Source of the DNA: JBCBXA01 sp039816825
Lineage (GTDB): Bacteria > Pseudomonadota > Alphaproteobacteria > Rhizobiales > Rhizobiaceae
Length of the DNA stretch: 64,000 nucleotides
Direction: 5' to 3'
Assembly: GCA_039816825.1 (NCBI GenBank)
Contig: JBCBXA010000002.1
Location: forward strand, 31,170 to 95,169
The notes beneath the pieces were generated by a model. That model worked only from the letters and a program-made list of their open reading frames with translations. It made no database searches and was not told the DNA's origin. Every line of letters starts with the position of its first letter. Position 1 is the stretch's first letter. The position numbers were made by a program, and so were the translations under genes. This document shows, piece after piece, positions 35,600 through 43,971 of the stretch.

Positions 35600-36886
35600 A
35601 TGAGCAAGCTTCAACATTCTGCGATCACAAGTGCCTTCTCCTCATACGGCGAGCGGCCGGTGCTCGCTTTGGGCGTTGCGGTCACGATTGGGTACGGAAC
35701 CCTCTTCTATGCCTATGGCGTACTGGCGCCGGCGATGGCAGCCGATATGGGGGTGCGGCTCGACACGTTTTTTGCGGTCTTCACCGGAGCGCTTCTGGCC
35801 AGTGCCATCTTTGCGCCGATGGCCGGCGCGTGGCTCGATCGATATGGAGCTCGAACCATCCTCGCCCTTGGCTCGGTCGCCGCCACAATCTCGCTCCTCA
35901 TCTGCGCTGCGGCGCCTAATATCTGGGTGCTGGGATTTGGACTTCTCGCCGTGGAATTTGCGGCCGCGCTTGTTCTATATGAGGCCTGCTTTGCAGGGCT
36001 GGCGCAGATCTATGGCCACAATGCCCGCGTTCGTATCACAGCCATCACACTGATTGCGGGCTTTGCCTCGACACTGTTCTGGCCAGTGACGACCTGGCTG
36101 CAGGCCCAGTTCGGATGGCGTGAAGCGCTGGCTGTCTTTGCGGTTCTTCACCTGCTGATTGCCCTGCCGCTTCATCTGTTTGCGTTCTCACGGCACAAGT
36201 CCAAAACTCGATCTTCAGCGCCTCAAGAAGACGAAATGACGGCTGCCCTGTGCCGATCAGAGCCCGCCATTCTGGTAGGGCGGGAGCGGGTGCGGGGTGC
36301 CATCGTGCTGGGCGCAGGCTTCTGCGTGATCGGTTTGGTGTACTCGGCCATACCCATTCACATGCTGCGGATTATCGAGGCCAACGGCTTCACACAGGCA
36401 CAGGCAGCGCTGATCGCCATGGTGATGGGCCCGGTGCAGGTCCTGGCGCGCGTGCTGGAACTGGTTGGCGGTCAACGCTTCGACCCCCTGGTCACTCTCA
36501 GGATATCGATTGTCGCGATGGGGCTCTCGGTGCTGGCGCTGCTGGCGGGCCAGATGACCGGCCAAAGCACAATCGCTTCTGCTTTGGTTTTCGCCGCATG
36601 CTTTGGGGCGGGTCAGGGTCTCATCACAATCGCCAAAGGCACTGTGCCGCTCATGCTGTTCGGTCCACGAGGCTATGGAACAATCAACGGTCGCCTTACG
36701 GGCGCTCGGTTTGTCGCGACAGCCTTTGGCCCAGTGACCTTTGCCTGGGCAACGACGCAATACAGCATGCAGGTCGCTCTCGCCGGCTGCTTCCTTCTCG
36801 CTGTTCTGACGCTGGTAATATTTTCGGCTTTGAAGCGCCCTGAAAGGGCCAGTGTGGAGATGATGCCCGACGGTCGGTGTTGCTAG
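35600..36886 (+). CDS. MFS transporter
   Basis: The 428-residue protein has about 12 hydrophobic spans and major-facilitator loop motifs (AWLDRYGARTILALG between spans 2 and 3). The central hydrophilic loop is around residues 195-225. It resembles the monocarboxylate/oxalate-like MFS carriers of alphaproteobacteria, but the substrate cannot be read from the sequence. GGAAG precedes the ATG. It converges on the GGDEF-EAL gene, with a long hairpin in the 48-bp gap. Confidence 0.82.
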   Translation: MSKLQHSAITSAFSSYGERPVLALGVAVTIGYGTLFYAYGVLAPAMAADMGVRLDTFFAVFTGALLASAIFAPMAGAWLDRYGARTILALGSVAATISLLICAAAPNIWVLGFGLLAVEFAAALVLYEACFAGLAQIYGHNARVRITAITLIAGFASTLFWPVTTWLQAQFGWREALAVFAVLHLLIALPLHLFAFSRHKSKTRSSAPQEDEMTAALCRSEPAILVGRERVRGAIVLGAGFCVIGLVYSAIPIHMLRIIEANGFTQAQAALIAMVMGPVQVLARVLELVGGQRFDPLVTLRISIVAMGLSVLALLAGQMTGQSTIASALVFAACFGAGQGLITIAKGTVPLMLFGPRGYGTINGRLTGARFVATAFGPVTFAWATTQYSMQVALAGCFLLAVLTLVIFSALKRPERASVEMMPDGRCC

Positions 36887-36893
36887 CAGTCCA

Positions 36894-36927
36894 CCGCACC
36901 GTCTACCCCTGTCGGCAGACGGCGCGG
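36894..36927. terminator. Hairpin between convergent MFS and GGDEF-EAL genes
   Basis: CCGCACCGTCT pairs with AGACGGCGCGG (one G-U type pair) around a 12-base loop. No clear T-run follows on either strand, so it is a possible but weak terminator. Confidence 0.4.
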
Positions 36928-36934
36928 TCGAAGC

Positions 36935-39067
36935 CTATGCATCCAGGTGTGCGGCGCTCTTCACCGAGCCAGAATGGTCTTCCATCCAGCGCAGCAAGTC
37001 ATCGCCGCGCATCGGCTTGGCATAGAGAAAGCCCTGGGCGTCATAGCAACCCAGTTCGCCAAGCTGGTCAGCCTGCTCCTTGGTTTCAACACCTTCGGCC
37101 AGAGTCTCCAGCTCAAGGCTCTGCGCCATGGCCAGAATGGTCTTCACGATCACCTTTGCATCATCGTCATCATTCATCTGATTGATGAAGCTGCGGTCGA
37201 TCTTGAACACGTCAAAGGGCAGTTTGGTGATGGTCGACAATGACGAATATCCGGTGCCGAAATCATCAATGGCGAACTTGATGCCCATGTCACGGAGCTC
37301 TTTGGTGATCTCGCGCGCATGGTTGGTGTCCGACATCGCCATGCTTTCGGTGATCTCAAGTTCAAGCAGCCGCGGATCAATGCCGGTCCGCTTGACGATC
37401 TCAATCACGCGCTCGGCGAAATCCTTGCGTTCAAACTGGGCCATCGACACGTTGACGGCCACCGGCAACTTGCGCCCGTCCTGATGTATTGCATGGGCAA
37501 ACCGGCAGGCTTCTTCCAGCACCCAATAGCCAATAGGCATGATCAGTCCGGTCTCTTCTGCGATGGGAATGAAGTCACCCGGGCTCACCATGCCGCGCTG
37601 CGGATGGTTCCAGCGCACGAGAGCCTCATAGCCGCGGATCTGCTCGTTGGTCGTGCAGACCTTGGGTTGATAATGGACTTCGAACTCTTCGGCTTCCACA
37701 GCCAGGCGTAGATCGGTCTCGACCGACAGGCGCGAATGGGCCTTTACGTTCATATCGCGCGAGAAGAACACATAGGTGTTCTTTCCTGCCGCCTTGGCCG
37801 CATACATGGCCATATCGGCGTTCTTGAGCAGGGAGTTGGGGTCCGTTCCATCCTGAGGGAAACACGAAATCCCGATGGATGCGCCAACATAGACCTGCTG
37901 GCCCTTGACGGTGAACGGCTCTTCCAGAAGCTCAATGATACGGCGCGAAACGATGGCGGCGTCATCAGGTTTGGCCAATTCGGGGAGAAGCAGAGTGAAC
38001 TCGTCGCCACCGATGCGGGCAACGGATGCATCACCATCAGCGCCCTCGAGCGCGCCTTCTTCATTGAGGCGGGACATCATGTCGGCATCGCGAATGGTGG
38101 AGGCCACCCGGCGCGCAAACTCTTTGAGCAGCAGATCGCCAGCATCGTGTCCCAGCGTGTCGTTGACCTTCTTGAAGCCGTCCAGATCGATGAAGAGCAA
38201 TGCGCCCTGGCGGTCATTGCGTCGCGATAGATCCAGCGTCCGGCTGAGCTCACGGCGGAAGTAGGCACGGTTGGGCAGCTTGGTCGTGCCATCCATATAA
38301 GCCAGATCGTGTATCTGGGACATCTGGGCCTGCATGGCATCAATCATCTTGTTGAGGCTTCGGCCGAGATCGGCAATCTCGCTCTTACCTTTGATATCAA
38401 TGCGGACTTTCAGATCGCCATCAGCGACGCTTGCAGCTCGACGCTCCACATGCTTCAAGCCAACTGTGATGCAGTTCACAATCCAAGTGGCAGCCACGAT
38501 TGTGAGGATTAGGAATGCAACCAAGGCGACTTGCATGTTGCCAACGATCTCTTTGGCCAATGTGCTGAAGCTCTTCGCTTCCATCGTCACAAGTACAAAA
38601 ATCTTCCGGGTTTCATCAAGGTCGAAAGCCTCGGCGTGCTTCCATGTGTCGTCTGCAAGCATGGTGCGGGTCTGCGCATCCGCGCGGAGATCTCGCAGCA
38701 TGTTGCGCTCGACAATCTTGCGGTCAGCTTGATTGAGGAGCCGGTTGCGATCAAACACGGGAATACCACCCTGATTGACTACCACCATACGCTGGACCAT
38801 TTCGTCGGTCGCAAGACCTTTCATGGTCCGCTGGAACCGGGAAGCGTCGCGATCAGTCCGAAAATCTAGGTAGGCAGCGGCCGCTGAGCCAGCCAGAGAT
38901 GCCGACTGGGTTTTGGCAGCCTCGTGCGCCTGTTGAGTGTAGGTGTTCACATTGACCAGCACGAGCGCTGTCACGGTGAAAATGACGCTGCCAATCATGG
39001 CCGCCGTGAGTCGAAAGCGGATGGTGTGAACCGACCTAGACCACCGCCGATACGAAAGAAAATCCAT
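36935..39067 (-). CDS. Membrane GGDEF-EAL cyclic-di-GMP enzyme with HAMP domain
   Basis: The 710-residue protein has two membrane spans (about residues 20-40 and 180-200) around a periplasmic sensor region. A HAMP linker (200-250), a GGDEF domain with G353-GDEF and an EAL domain starting at E481 follow. The EAL catalytic segments are present: NVSMAQF, LELEITESM, IDDFGTGYSSL, FKIDRSFI and EGVET. Both activities are therefore possible. An I-site motif RDAD (326-329) is separated from GGDEF by about 18 extra residues. It probably tunes motility, pilus or biofilm choice. It is monocistronic. Confidence 0.93.
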   Translation of the reverse strand: MDFLSYRRWSRSVHTIRFRLTAAMIGSVIFTVTALVLVNVNTYTQQAHEAAKTQSASLAGSAAAAYLDFRTDRDASRFQRTMKGLATDEMVQRMVVVNQGGIPVFDRNRLLNQADRKIVERNMLRDLRADAQTRTMLADDTWKHAEAFDLDETRKIFVLVTMEAKSFSTLAKEIVGNMQVALVAFLILTIVAATWIVNCITVGLKHVERRAASVADGDLKVRIDIKGKSEIADLGRSLNKMIDAMQAQMSQIHDLAYMDGTTKLPNRAYFRRELSRTLDLSRRNDRQGALLFIDLDGFKKVNDTLGHDAGDLLLKEFARRVASTIRDADMMSRLNEEGALEGADGDASVARIGGDEFTLLLPELAKPDDAAIVSRRIIELLEEPFTVKGQQVYVGASIGISCFPQDGTDPNSLLKNADMAMYAAKAAGKNTYVFFSRDMNVKAHSRLSVETDLRLAVEAEEFEVHYQPKVCTTNEQIRGYEALVRWNHPQRGMVSPGDFIPIAEETGLIMPIGYWVLEEACRFAHAIHQDGRKLPVAVNVSMAQFERKDFAERVIEIVKRTGIDPRLLELEITESMAMSDTNHAREITKELRDMGIKFAIDDFGTGYSSLSTITKLPFDVFKIDRSFINQMNDDDDAKVIVKTILAMAQSLELETLAEGVETKEQADQLGELGCYDAQGFLYAKPMRGDDLLRWMEDHSGSVKSAAHLDA

Positions 39068-39197
39068 GTTTTGCCCCTGTCAGCCCGGTAAGGACCCAGA
39101 AGACAGGATTGCGAATAAGCGTCGCCAAAAAGTTGAACAGCGACGCCGTAATGACAACGAGGTTAAGCTGCGGTGAGCGGAACCGATAGAAGGCAAG

Positions 39198-39893
39198 CTA
39201 ACGAGCGTCGGGAAGACGCTTAGACTCCCAAAGACACAGATCTTTCAGAAAACAGTCCGGGCACTTGGGCGCACGGCTGGAACAGATCTTTTTGCCAAAC
39301 TGCAGCAGCCAGAAATGCCCATCCCGCTTCGCCCAGTCCGGCGAACGGGCCTCAAGACTTCTCGCGGTCTGCTCTTCGGTTTTGCCCGCGGCAAGGCCCA
39401 GGCGATTGCACACGCGGTGAATGTGCGTGTCCACCGCAATGACATCCTCACCAAAGGTGAAGCTCATAACAATGTCAGCACACTTGCGGCCAATGCCCGG
39501 CAGGCTCATCAACCCGGCACGGCTTGTTGGCACCACCCCGTCATGCTCTTCCAGCAATGCGGTGCACATTTTGCGCAGGTTCCTGGTCTTCATATTGTAA
39601 AGCCCGCACGGCTTGATGGCTTCGGAGATCTCGCTGTCCGACAGAGCAAGAATGCCCTCCGGCGTGTCCGCAAACGCAAACAGCTGGTTGGCCGCCTTTG
39701 CCGTGTTGGCGTCTCTGCTTTGGGCCGAGAGCATGCAACTCACACAACTCTGAAATGGGTCACGTTGGCCCTTCGGGCCTGTGGCAGAAGGCGTGCGACC
39801 GGGCATCGTGTCTGACAGGCGCTGGTAGGTTTCCGCGATCACCTCATCGGTCATCAGAACGCTTGCGAAGGGTTTGTCTTTGGCTTGGGACAT
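39198..39893 (-). CDS. Endonuclease III-like HhH-GPD DNA glycosylase
   Basis: The 231-residue protein has the helix-hairpin-helix motif LPGIGRKCADIVMSF with the catalytic Lys, the catalytic Asp in VIAVDTHIHRV, and a C-terminal 4Fe-4S loop C-x6-C-x2-C-x5-C (CSSRAPKCPDCFLKDLC). It resembles Nth but differs enough from the nth gene at 42280 to be a paralogue, perhaps with another lesion preference. The N-terminal 45 residues are an extension before the GPD core. The upstream gap to the Ada-like gene is 51 bp. Confidence 0.87.
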   Translation of the reverse strand: MSQAKDKPFASVLMTDEVIAETYQRLSDTMPGRTPSATGPKGQRDPFQSCVSCMLSAQSRDANTAKAANQLFAFADTPEGILALSDSEISEAIKPCGLYNMKTRNLRKMCTALLEEHDGVVPTSRAGLMSLPGIGRKCADIVMSFTFGEDVIAVDTHIHRVCNRLGLAAGKTEEQTARSLEARSPDWAKRDGHFWLLQFGKKICSSRAPKCPDCFLKDLCLWESKRLPDAR

Positions 39894-39944
39894 GATGGCT
39901 CAGATAGGGCGCATCACGACATGGCAATCCCTGGCGTTCTCACG

Positions 39945-40865
39945 TCATCCCTCAGCGGCAATACCCGCTTCCCAACCCAACATTGCTTGCTTGCGCGTGA
40001 GTCCCCAATGATAGCCGGTCAGCTTGCCCGACTTGCCCAGCGCCCTGTGGCAAGGCACGATGAACGAAATGGGGTTTTTGCCCACAGCCGCACCCACCGC
40101 CCTGACAGCCTTTGGCCGGTCAATCGCGTCTGCGATATCCGAATAGGTACGGGCCTGGGCCAGTGGGATCGAAAGCAATGTGTCCCAGACCGATATTTCA
40201 AAATCTGTGCCGATGAGCGTCACGCGCAGGGGCCGGTCGGGCGACCAATGAGCCGGATCGAAAATCCGGATGGCCAGGGGTGCGGTCGCGGCCTTACTGT
40301 CGGTGTATGAAGCCCTGGGCCAGCGGGACTGCATGTCCTCCAACGCCATGCGTTCTTCGCCGGCGTCGCAGAAGGCCAGACCAATCAGCGTTCCTTCATT
40401 GGCCATAATCAATGCCTGGCCAAACGGACAAAGGTGAAAGCCATAGTCAATCTGCAATCCCTCGCCTTTCGCCTTCCAGATTCCGGGCGGGACAGCTTCG
40501 TGGGTGACAAACAGATCGTGCAGGCGTGAGGGTGAGGAAAGACCCAGCTCATAGGTGGCGTCCAGCAGAGGCAGGGCGTCATCGCGCAGCAGCCGTTTTG
40601 CATGGTCCAGCGTCACGGCCTGTAGGAAGGCTTTGGGTGAGAGCCCTGCCCAGCGCTTGAAGAGCTTCTGGGTCGCGGTCTCTCCCATACCCAGATGGCT
40701 GGCCAGTTCTGCAAGGCCAGGCTGGTCCAGCCAGTTCTCGGACAAATATTCAATCGCCGAACGGACAAGGGCATAGTCGCCGTCACGCTCGATCGTCACA
40801 TCGGTGATGGGTTGAGGGACACCGCCATAGCGGCGATTGGCGGGGCTGTGCAGATCGTGTTTCAT
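39945..40865 (-). CDS. AraC-type regulator fused to O6-alkylguanine-DNA methyltransferase
   Basis: The 306-residue protein joins an AraC helix-turn-helix region (about residues 32-125) to an Ogt-type methyltransferase domain with the acceptor PCHR (C272) and the preceding DNA-binding segment YSDIADAIDRPKAVRAVGAAVGKNP. It lacks the N-terminal zinc Cys domain of E. coli Ada, which senses phosphotriester damage, so Ada-style self-activation is not expected. It probably repairs O6-methylguanine and may regulate genes. It belongs to a cluster of base-damage repair genes. Confidence 0.87.
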   Translation of the reverse strand: MKHDLHSPANRRYGGVPQPITDVTIERDGDYALVRSAIEYLSENWLDQPGLAELASHLGMGETATQKLFKRWAGLSPKAFLQAVTLDHAKRLLRDDALPLLDATYELGLSSPSRLHDLFVTHEAVPPGIWKAKGEGLQIDYGFHLCPFGQALIMANEGTLIGLAFCDAGEERMALEDMQSRWPRASYTDSKAATAPLAIRIFDPAHWSPDRPLRVTLIGTDFEISVWDTLLSIPLAQARTYSDIADAIDRPKAVRAVGAAVGKNPISFIVPCHRALGKSGKLTGYHWGLTRKQAMLGWEAGIAAEG

Positions 40866-40949
40866 AGCTCGACGTTACGGTCGAGCGCCTGCCCCTACCA
40901 CCCGAAACTTGCGCAGTGTGATTTAGGCGCGAGATGCCAGGACCAAACC

Positions 40950-41492
40950 CTAAGCCTTTGCCGTCGCCAGCGCCTGGCCAAACGCTTGTGCAAAACTCTC
41001 GCGATCTTCAGGGTTGAGGAAAGACCCGATGGCAACTTTCAAGTTGCGCCGCGATGGCTCTGCGTTGGGATCTCGAGATGTCAGAATCATCGAGATAATG
41101 CCGATCTCATCGTGGCGCTCGACCTGAAAGCGGGTCCAGAACGGGTTGAACTCGTGGTGCGCTTCACGACCGTTGGCGTCGACCTTCCTGACCCTTAGAT
41201 GCGTGCGCTCCAGCTCAACTTCCTCGAAGGCACGGGCCGCCTTGTAGTTCACATGGAAGGCAAACCAGATCAGCAGCAGGTCCAAGCCGCAAAAGCCGAT
41301 AACCGGCCATGCACCGATCTGGTAGAACATCAGCCCCATGGACGTCAGCACCACGAACAGGAACGCCATCAGCAGGTTGAAGCCCAGCGGTGCCAGAGAG
41401 CGGTAGGGCACGAGAAGCGCCGAAAACAATGTCGGCGCGGCATCCGCGTCCGGTGACGTGTCTTTATCTGTCCTGTGCGCAGCCAAACTCAT
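40950..41492 (-). CDS. DUF2244 membrane protein
   Basis: The 180-residue protein has two close hydrophobic spans (about residues 35-80: LGFNLLMAFLFVVLTSMGLM in one, PVIGFCGLDLLLIWFAFHV in the other). A cytoplasmic domain follows with FNPFWTRFQVERHDEIGI and SRRNLKVAIGSFLNPEDRESFA. This pattern is DUF2244, an alphaproteobacterial integral-membrane family of unknown role. The ATG at 41492 fits the family N-terminus; the longer frame upstream is unlike it. It is often found near nth, as here. Confidence 0.82.
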   Translation of the reverse strand: MSLAAHRTDKDTSPDADAAPTLFSALLVPYRSLAPLGFNLLMAFLFVVLTSMGLMFYQIGAWPVIGFCGLDLLLIWFAFHVNYKAARAFEEVELERTHLRVRKVDANGREAHHEFNPFWTRFQVERHDEIGIISMILTSRDPNAEPSRRNLKVAIGSFLNPEDRESFAQAFGQALATAKA

Positions 41493-41572
41493 GAGCGATG
41501 ATTTAGCACAAAACAGCTCAGCGCAAGCGCAAGCTGAGACGCTGCGACAACGCGCTGCGCCCCAGCCTTGGG

Positions 41573-42088
41573 TCAGAACATGGCAGCCAGAGCAAAGATC
41601 AACACGATCGTGTAGATGGCGATACCACCTGCAATGATCGCAAGCTGGCTGTTGTTGGATACGGTTTTCACCGTCAAATCCTTGGCCTGATAGATGAGCT
41701 CTGGCCAAGTGTAAGAGACGAAATCGCCCTGAGTCATGATGGCTTTGATGTGGCCGCTATCGTCCACCACCGGCACACGACGGAAACGCTCATTTGACAT
41801 GGCCCGCAGCCAGTCGCGCACATCGTCGGTTTCCTTCGCCGTCCGAAGATCAGACGTCATGATGTCCGACAACGTTGTTTTCTTGGGATCACGACCCTCA
41901 TTGACCAGGCGCTTCATGATATCGCGCTCTGTGACCAGGCCTTCCAGCTTGCCATCGGCGTCGGCAACCACCACAGACCCGTAGTTCAACCGGGACATGG
42001 CCGCGACGGCTTCTGGCACCAGCGTGGATGCCGGAAAACTCAAAGGTTTTGGCTTGTTGTGGTATTCGGGGCGATCTTTGATCTGCAT
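41573..42088 (-). CDS. CBS-domain protein with C-terminal membrane anchor
   Basis: The 171-residue protein contains a pair of CBS domains (about residues 20-75 and 80-130, with YGSVVVADADGKLEGLVTERD and FRRVPVVDDSGHIKAIMTQGD). It ends in one C-terminal membrane span (LAIIAGGIAIYTIVLIFALA). CBS pairs bind adenine nucleotides and gate partner proteins; the target here is unknown. The ATG at 42088 has a GAGAG upstream; a GTG 24 bases earlier is possible. It is divergent from nth. Confidence 0.82.
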   Translation of the reverse strand: MQIKDRPEYHNKPKPLSFPASTLVPEAVAAMSRLNYGSVVVADADGKLEGLVTERDIMKRLVNEGRDPKKTTLSDIMTSDLRTAKETDDVRDWLRAMSNERFRRVPVVDDSGHIKAIMTQGDFVSYTWPELIYQAKDLTVKTVSNNSQLAIIAGGIAIYTIVLIFALAAMF

Positions 42089-42279
42089 GCTGGTCTCTCG
42101 CTCTTTTGCCACTAGGTCTCGTCGGCAGCTGCCTGCGACATTTTCTACCTACAGGAGAATAGAGCGCCATTTCGACTTCGCCATACCCCAAAGCCAAATC
42201 ACCTTCGAAGACCGCGACGCGGGCGAAAGCAAAAACTCGCAAGCGGAGGCTTCCGCGCACGCGCTACACCCAGGACGAG

Positions 42280-42930
42280 TTGCGCGAGATTTTTCGCCGT
42301 TTCTCGATCCAGCGGCCGGAGCCGAAGGGCGAACTGGACCACGTGAACCCTTACACGCTGGTCGTTGCGGTCGCTCTTTCGGCCCAGGCAACCGATAAGG
42401 GGGTCAATGCCGCGACGCGCGAGCTGTTCAAAATTGCCGATACACCGGAGAAAATGCTCGCCCTCGGCGAGGAGACAGTTGGCCAATACATCAAGACCAT
42501 CGGCCTGTGGCGCAACAAGGCGAAGAACGTGATCGCCCTCAGTCAGATGCTGGTCGATGAGTTTGGCAGTGTGGTGCCGCAGACCCGCGACGAATTGGTG
42601 CGCCTGCCCGGTGTTGGTCGCAAAACGGCTAATGTCGTCATGTCGATGGCTTTCGGCATACCGACCATGGCGGTGGACACGCATGTGTTCCGTCTTGGCC
42701 AGCGCATGGGCCTGGCGCCTGGGAAAAACGTCGATGAGGTCGAGGAAATCCTCATGAAGGTGATCCCGGAGGACTATCTCTTCCACGCCCATCATTGGCT
42801 GATCTTGCACGGCCGCTACGTCTGCAAGGCCCGTACACCCGACTGCGAAAGGTGCGTCGTCGCAGACGTCTGCAAGTTCAAAGGCAAAACGGCGAACACG
42901 CCGGCTGATCTGGTGCTGCTCGAAAGCTAG
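42280..42930 (+). CDS. nth: Endonuclease III
   Basis: The bifunctional glycosylase/AP lyase removes oxidised pyrimidines. It has the helix-hairpin-helix LPGVGRKTANVVMSM with the catalytic Lys, the catalytic Asp in TMAVDTHVFRL, and the 4Fe-4S loop C-x6-C-x2-C-x5-C (CKARTPDCERCVVADVC). The first conventional start is the TTG at 42280 (216 residues). The frame is open back to 42163 and encodes a basic stretch ending RKRRLPRTRYTQDE, which resembles the basic N-terminal extension of rhizobial Nth. No ATG, GTG or TTG exists there; an ATT at 42169 follows AGGAG (42153-42157). Confidence 0.92.
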   Translation: MREIFRRFSIQRPEPKGELDHVNPYTLVVAVALSAQATDKGVNAATRELFKIADTPEKMLALGEETVGQYIKTIGLWRNKAKNVIALSQMLVDEFGSVVPQTRDELVRLPGVGRKTANVVMSMAFGIPTMAVDTHVFRLGQRMGLAPGKNVDEVEEILMKVIPEDYLFHAHHWLILHGRYVCKARTPDCERCVVADVCKFKGKTANTPADLVLLES

Positions 42931-43055
42931 TTTGGCGCGGCTATCCGGGCGACCCGGGCATCGGCCCGATCATTGTCGTAGTGGGCTGCACCTGTTGCCC
43001 CGGCAACGATCAGCGCTGCCAACAAAATGCCGCTTATGGCGCCGTGACCAAACAT
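42927..43055 (-). CDS. Small single-span membrane protein, 42 residues
   Basis: A 42-residue frame starts with an ATG preceded by GGAG at a spacing of 6. It encodes a short Gly-rich start, one hydrophobic helix (ISGILLAALIVAGATGAA) and a charged tail (HYDNDRADARVARIAAPN). It fills the gap between nth and the CysZ-like gene, and its stop overlaps the convergent nth stop. Function unknown. It may be a genuine small membrane protein; only the ribosome-binding site, the helix and the absence of another gene here support it. Confidence 0.5.
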   Translation of the reverse strand: MFGHGAISGILLAALIVAGATGAAHYDNDRADARVARIAAPN

Positions 43056-43106
43056 GATGCTCTCCAAAGATGGGCATCAGTTTGGTCCGGCCGGCTAAAC
43101 ACGCAG

Positions 43107-43805
43107 TTAAACGTCTTCCAATTGCCCACTAGCCACGAGCGAGCGGAAGTAGTGCACCATCATCGCCGTCGCCAAAAACGGGGCCAACAATCCCACGAGG
43201 GGAAGGGACAGCACGCCTGCGGTGAGCAAGCCGCCCAGAAAAATGGCTCCTCCATGTTGGCTGCGGAGGGTCCGGACCCGTTCTTCCGACACATGCCGAC
43301 GGGCGACGAACTCGAAAAACTCACGCCCCAGCAGATAGCCGTTGGCAAGAAAGAAGATCACCACTCCAAGCCCGGCGAAGACCACCAGCAGGAGGCACGC
43401 AAGATTGACCAGGATGATGAGACCGAAGAACCGGACGGAGAGAGACAACGATGTGAGAACCGGCAGAGGACGGCCAACGGGGCCGGGCGGCTGGGCATGG
43501 GCTTCGACATCATCGGCGAGGCGGTCCAGGAACAGACCGGCGAAAATGGCCGTCACCGGCGCCAGAATGAAGCCACCTGCCACCAGAAGCCCGGCACCCA
43601 GAACCCAGCTGATGGCAGTCTCAAGCCACGCCCAAGGGCGTGAGGCGTCGGGCAGCCAAAGCTCGAACAGATAGCCAGCCGTGGCGTCGAGTGCGAACCA
43701 GATGGCAACGAACAGGCCAATGGAGATACCGACAGACCTCAGAACTGCGCCACGGAACCGGGGGCGAAAGGCGGTTTGAAGGGCGCGGGCAGCGCTGGCC
43801 AGCAT
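43107..43805 (-). CDS. EI24/CysZ-like membrane protein
   Basis: The 232-residue protein has about four hydrophobic spans and the EI24-domain pattern: a start ARALQTAFRPRFRGAVLRSV, the middle FILAPVTAIFAGLFLDRLADDVEA in parts, then GYLLGREFFEFVARRH, and LVGLLAPFLATAMMVHYFRSL. Relatives are annotated as sulfate transporter CysZ-family proteins; sulfate transport is not shown here. The ATG at 43805 has GGAG 8 bases upstream. No cysteine-synthesis genes lie nearby. Confidence 0.8.
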   Translation of the reverse strand: MLASAARALQTAFRPRFRGAVLRSVGISIGLFVAIWFALDATAGYLFELWLPDASRPWAWLETAISWVLGAGLLVAGGFILAPVTAIFAGLFLDRLADDVEAHAQPPGPVGRPLPVLTSLSLSVRFFGLIILVNLACLLLVVFAGLGVVIFFLANGYLLGREFFEFVARRHVSEERVRTLRSQHGGAIFLGGLLTAGVLSLPLVGLLAPFLATAMMVHYFRSLVASGQLEDV

Positions 43806-43971
43806 GGGGACGTCTCCGTTGTAAACTGACGATGAGGTGGTGACGACAAACCCCAATCACAAGCTGAAGTCGGGACTTCGAGTTTGCAAATGCACCGCAT
43901 TGTGGCAATGAGCGTCCGACCTCGCCCTGCCGCCGTGTCCCTATCGCCGCGGCCTTCTCCCGGAGACATTC

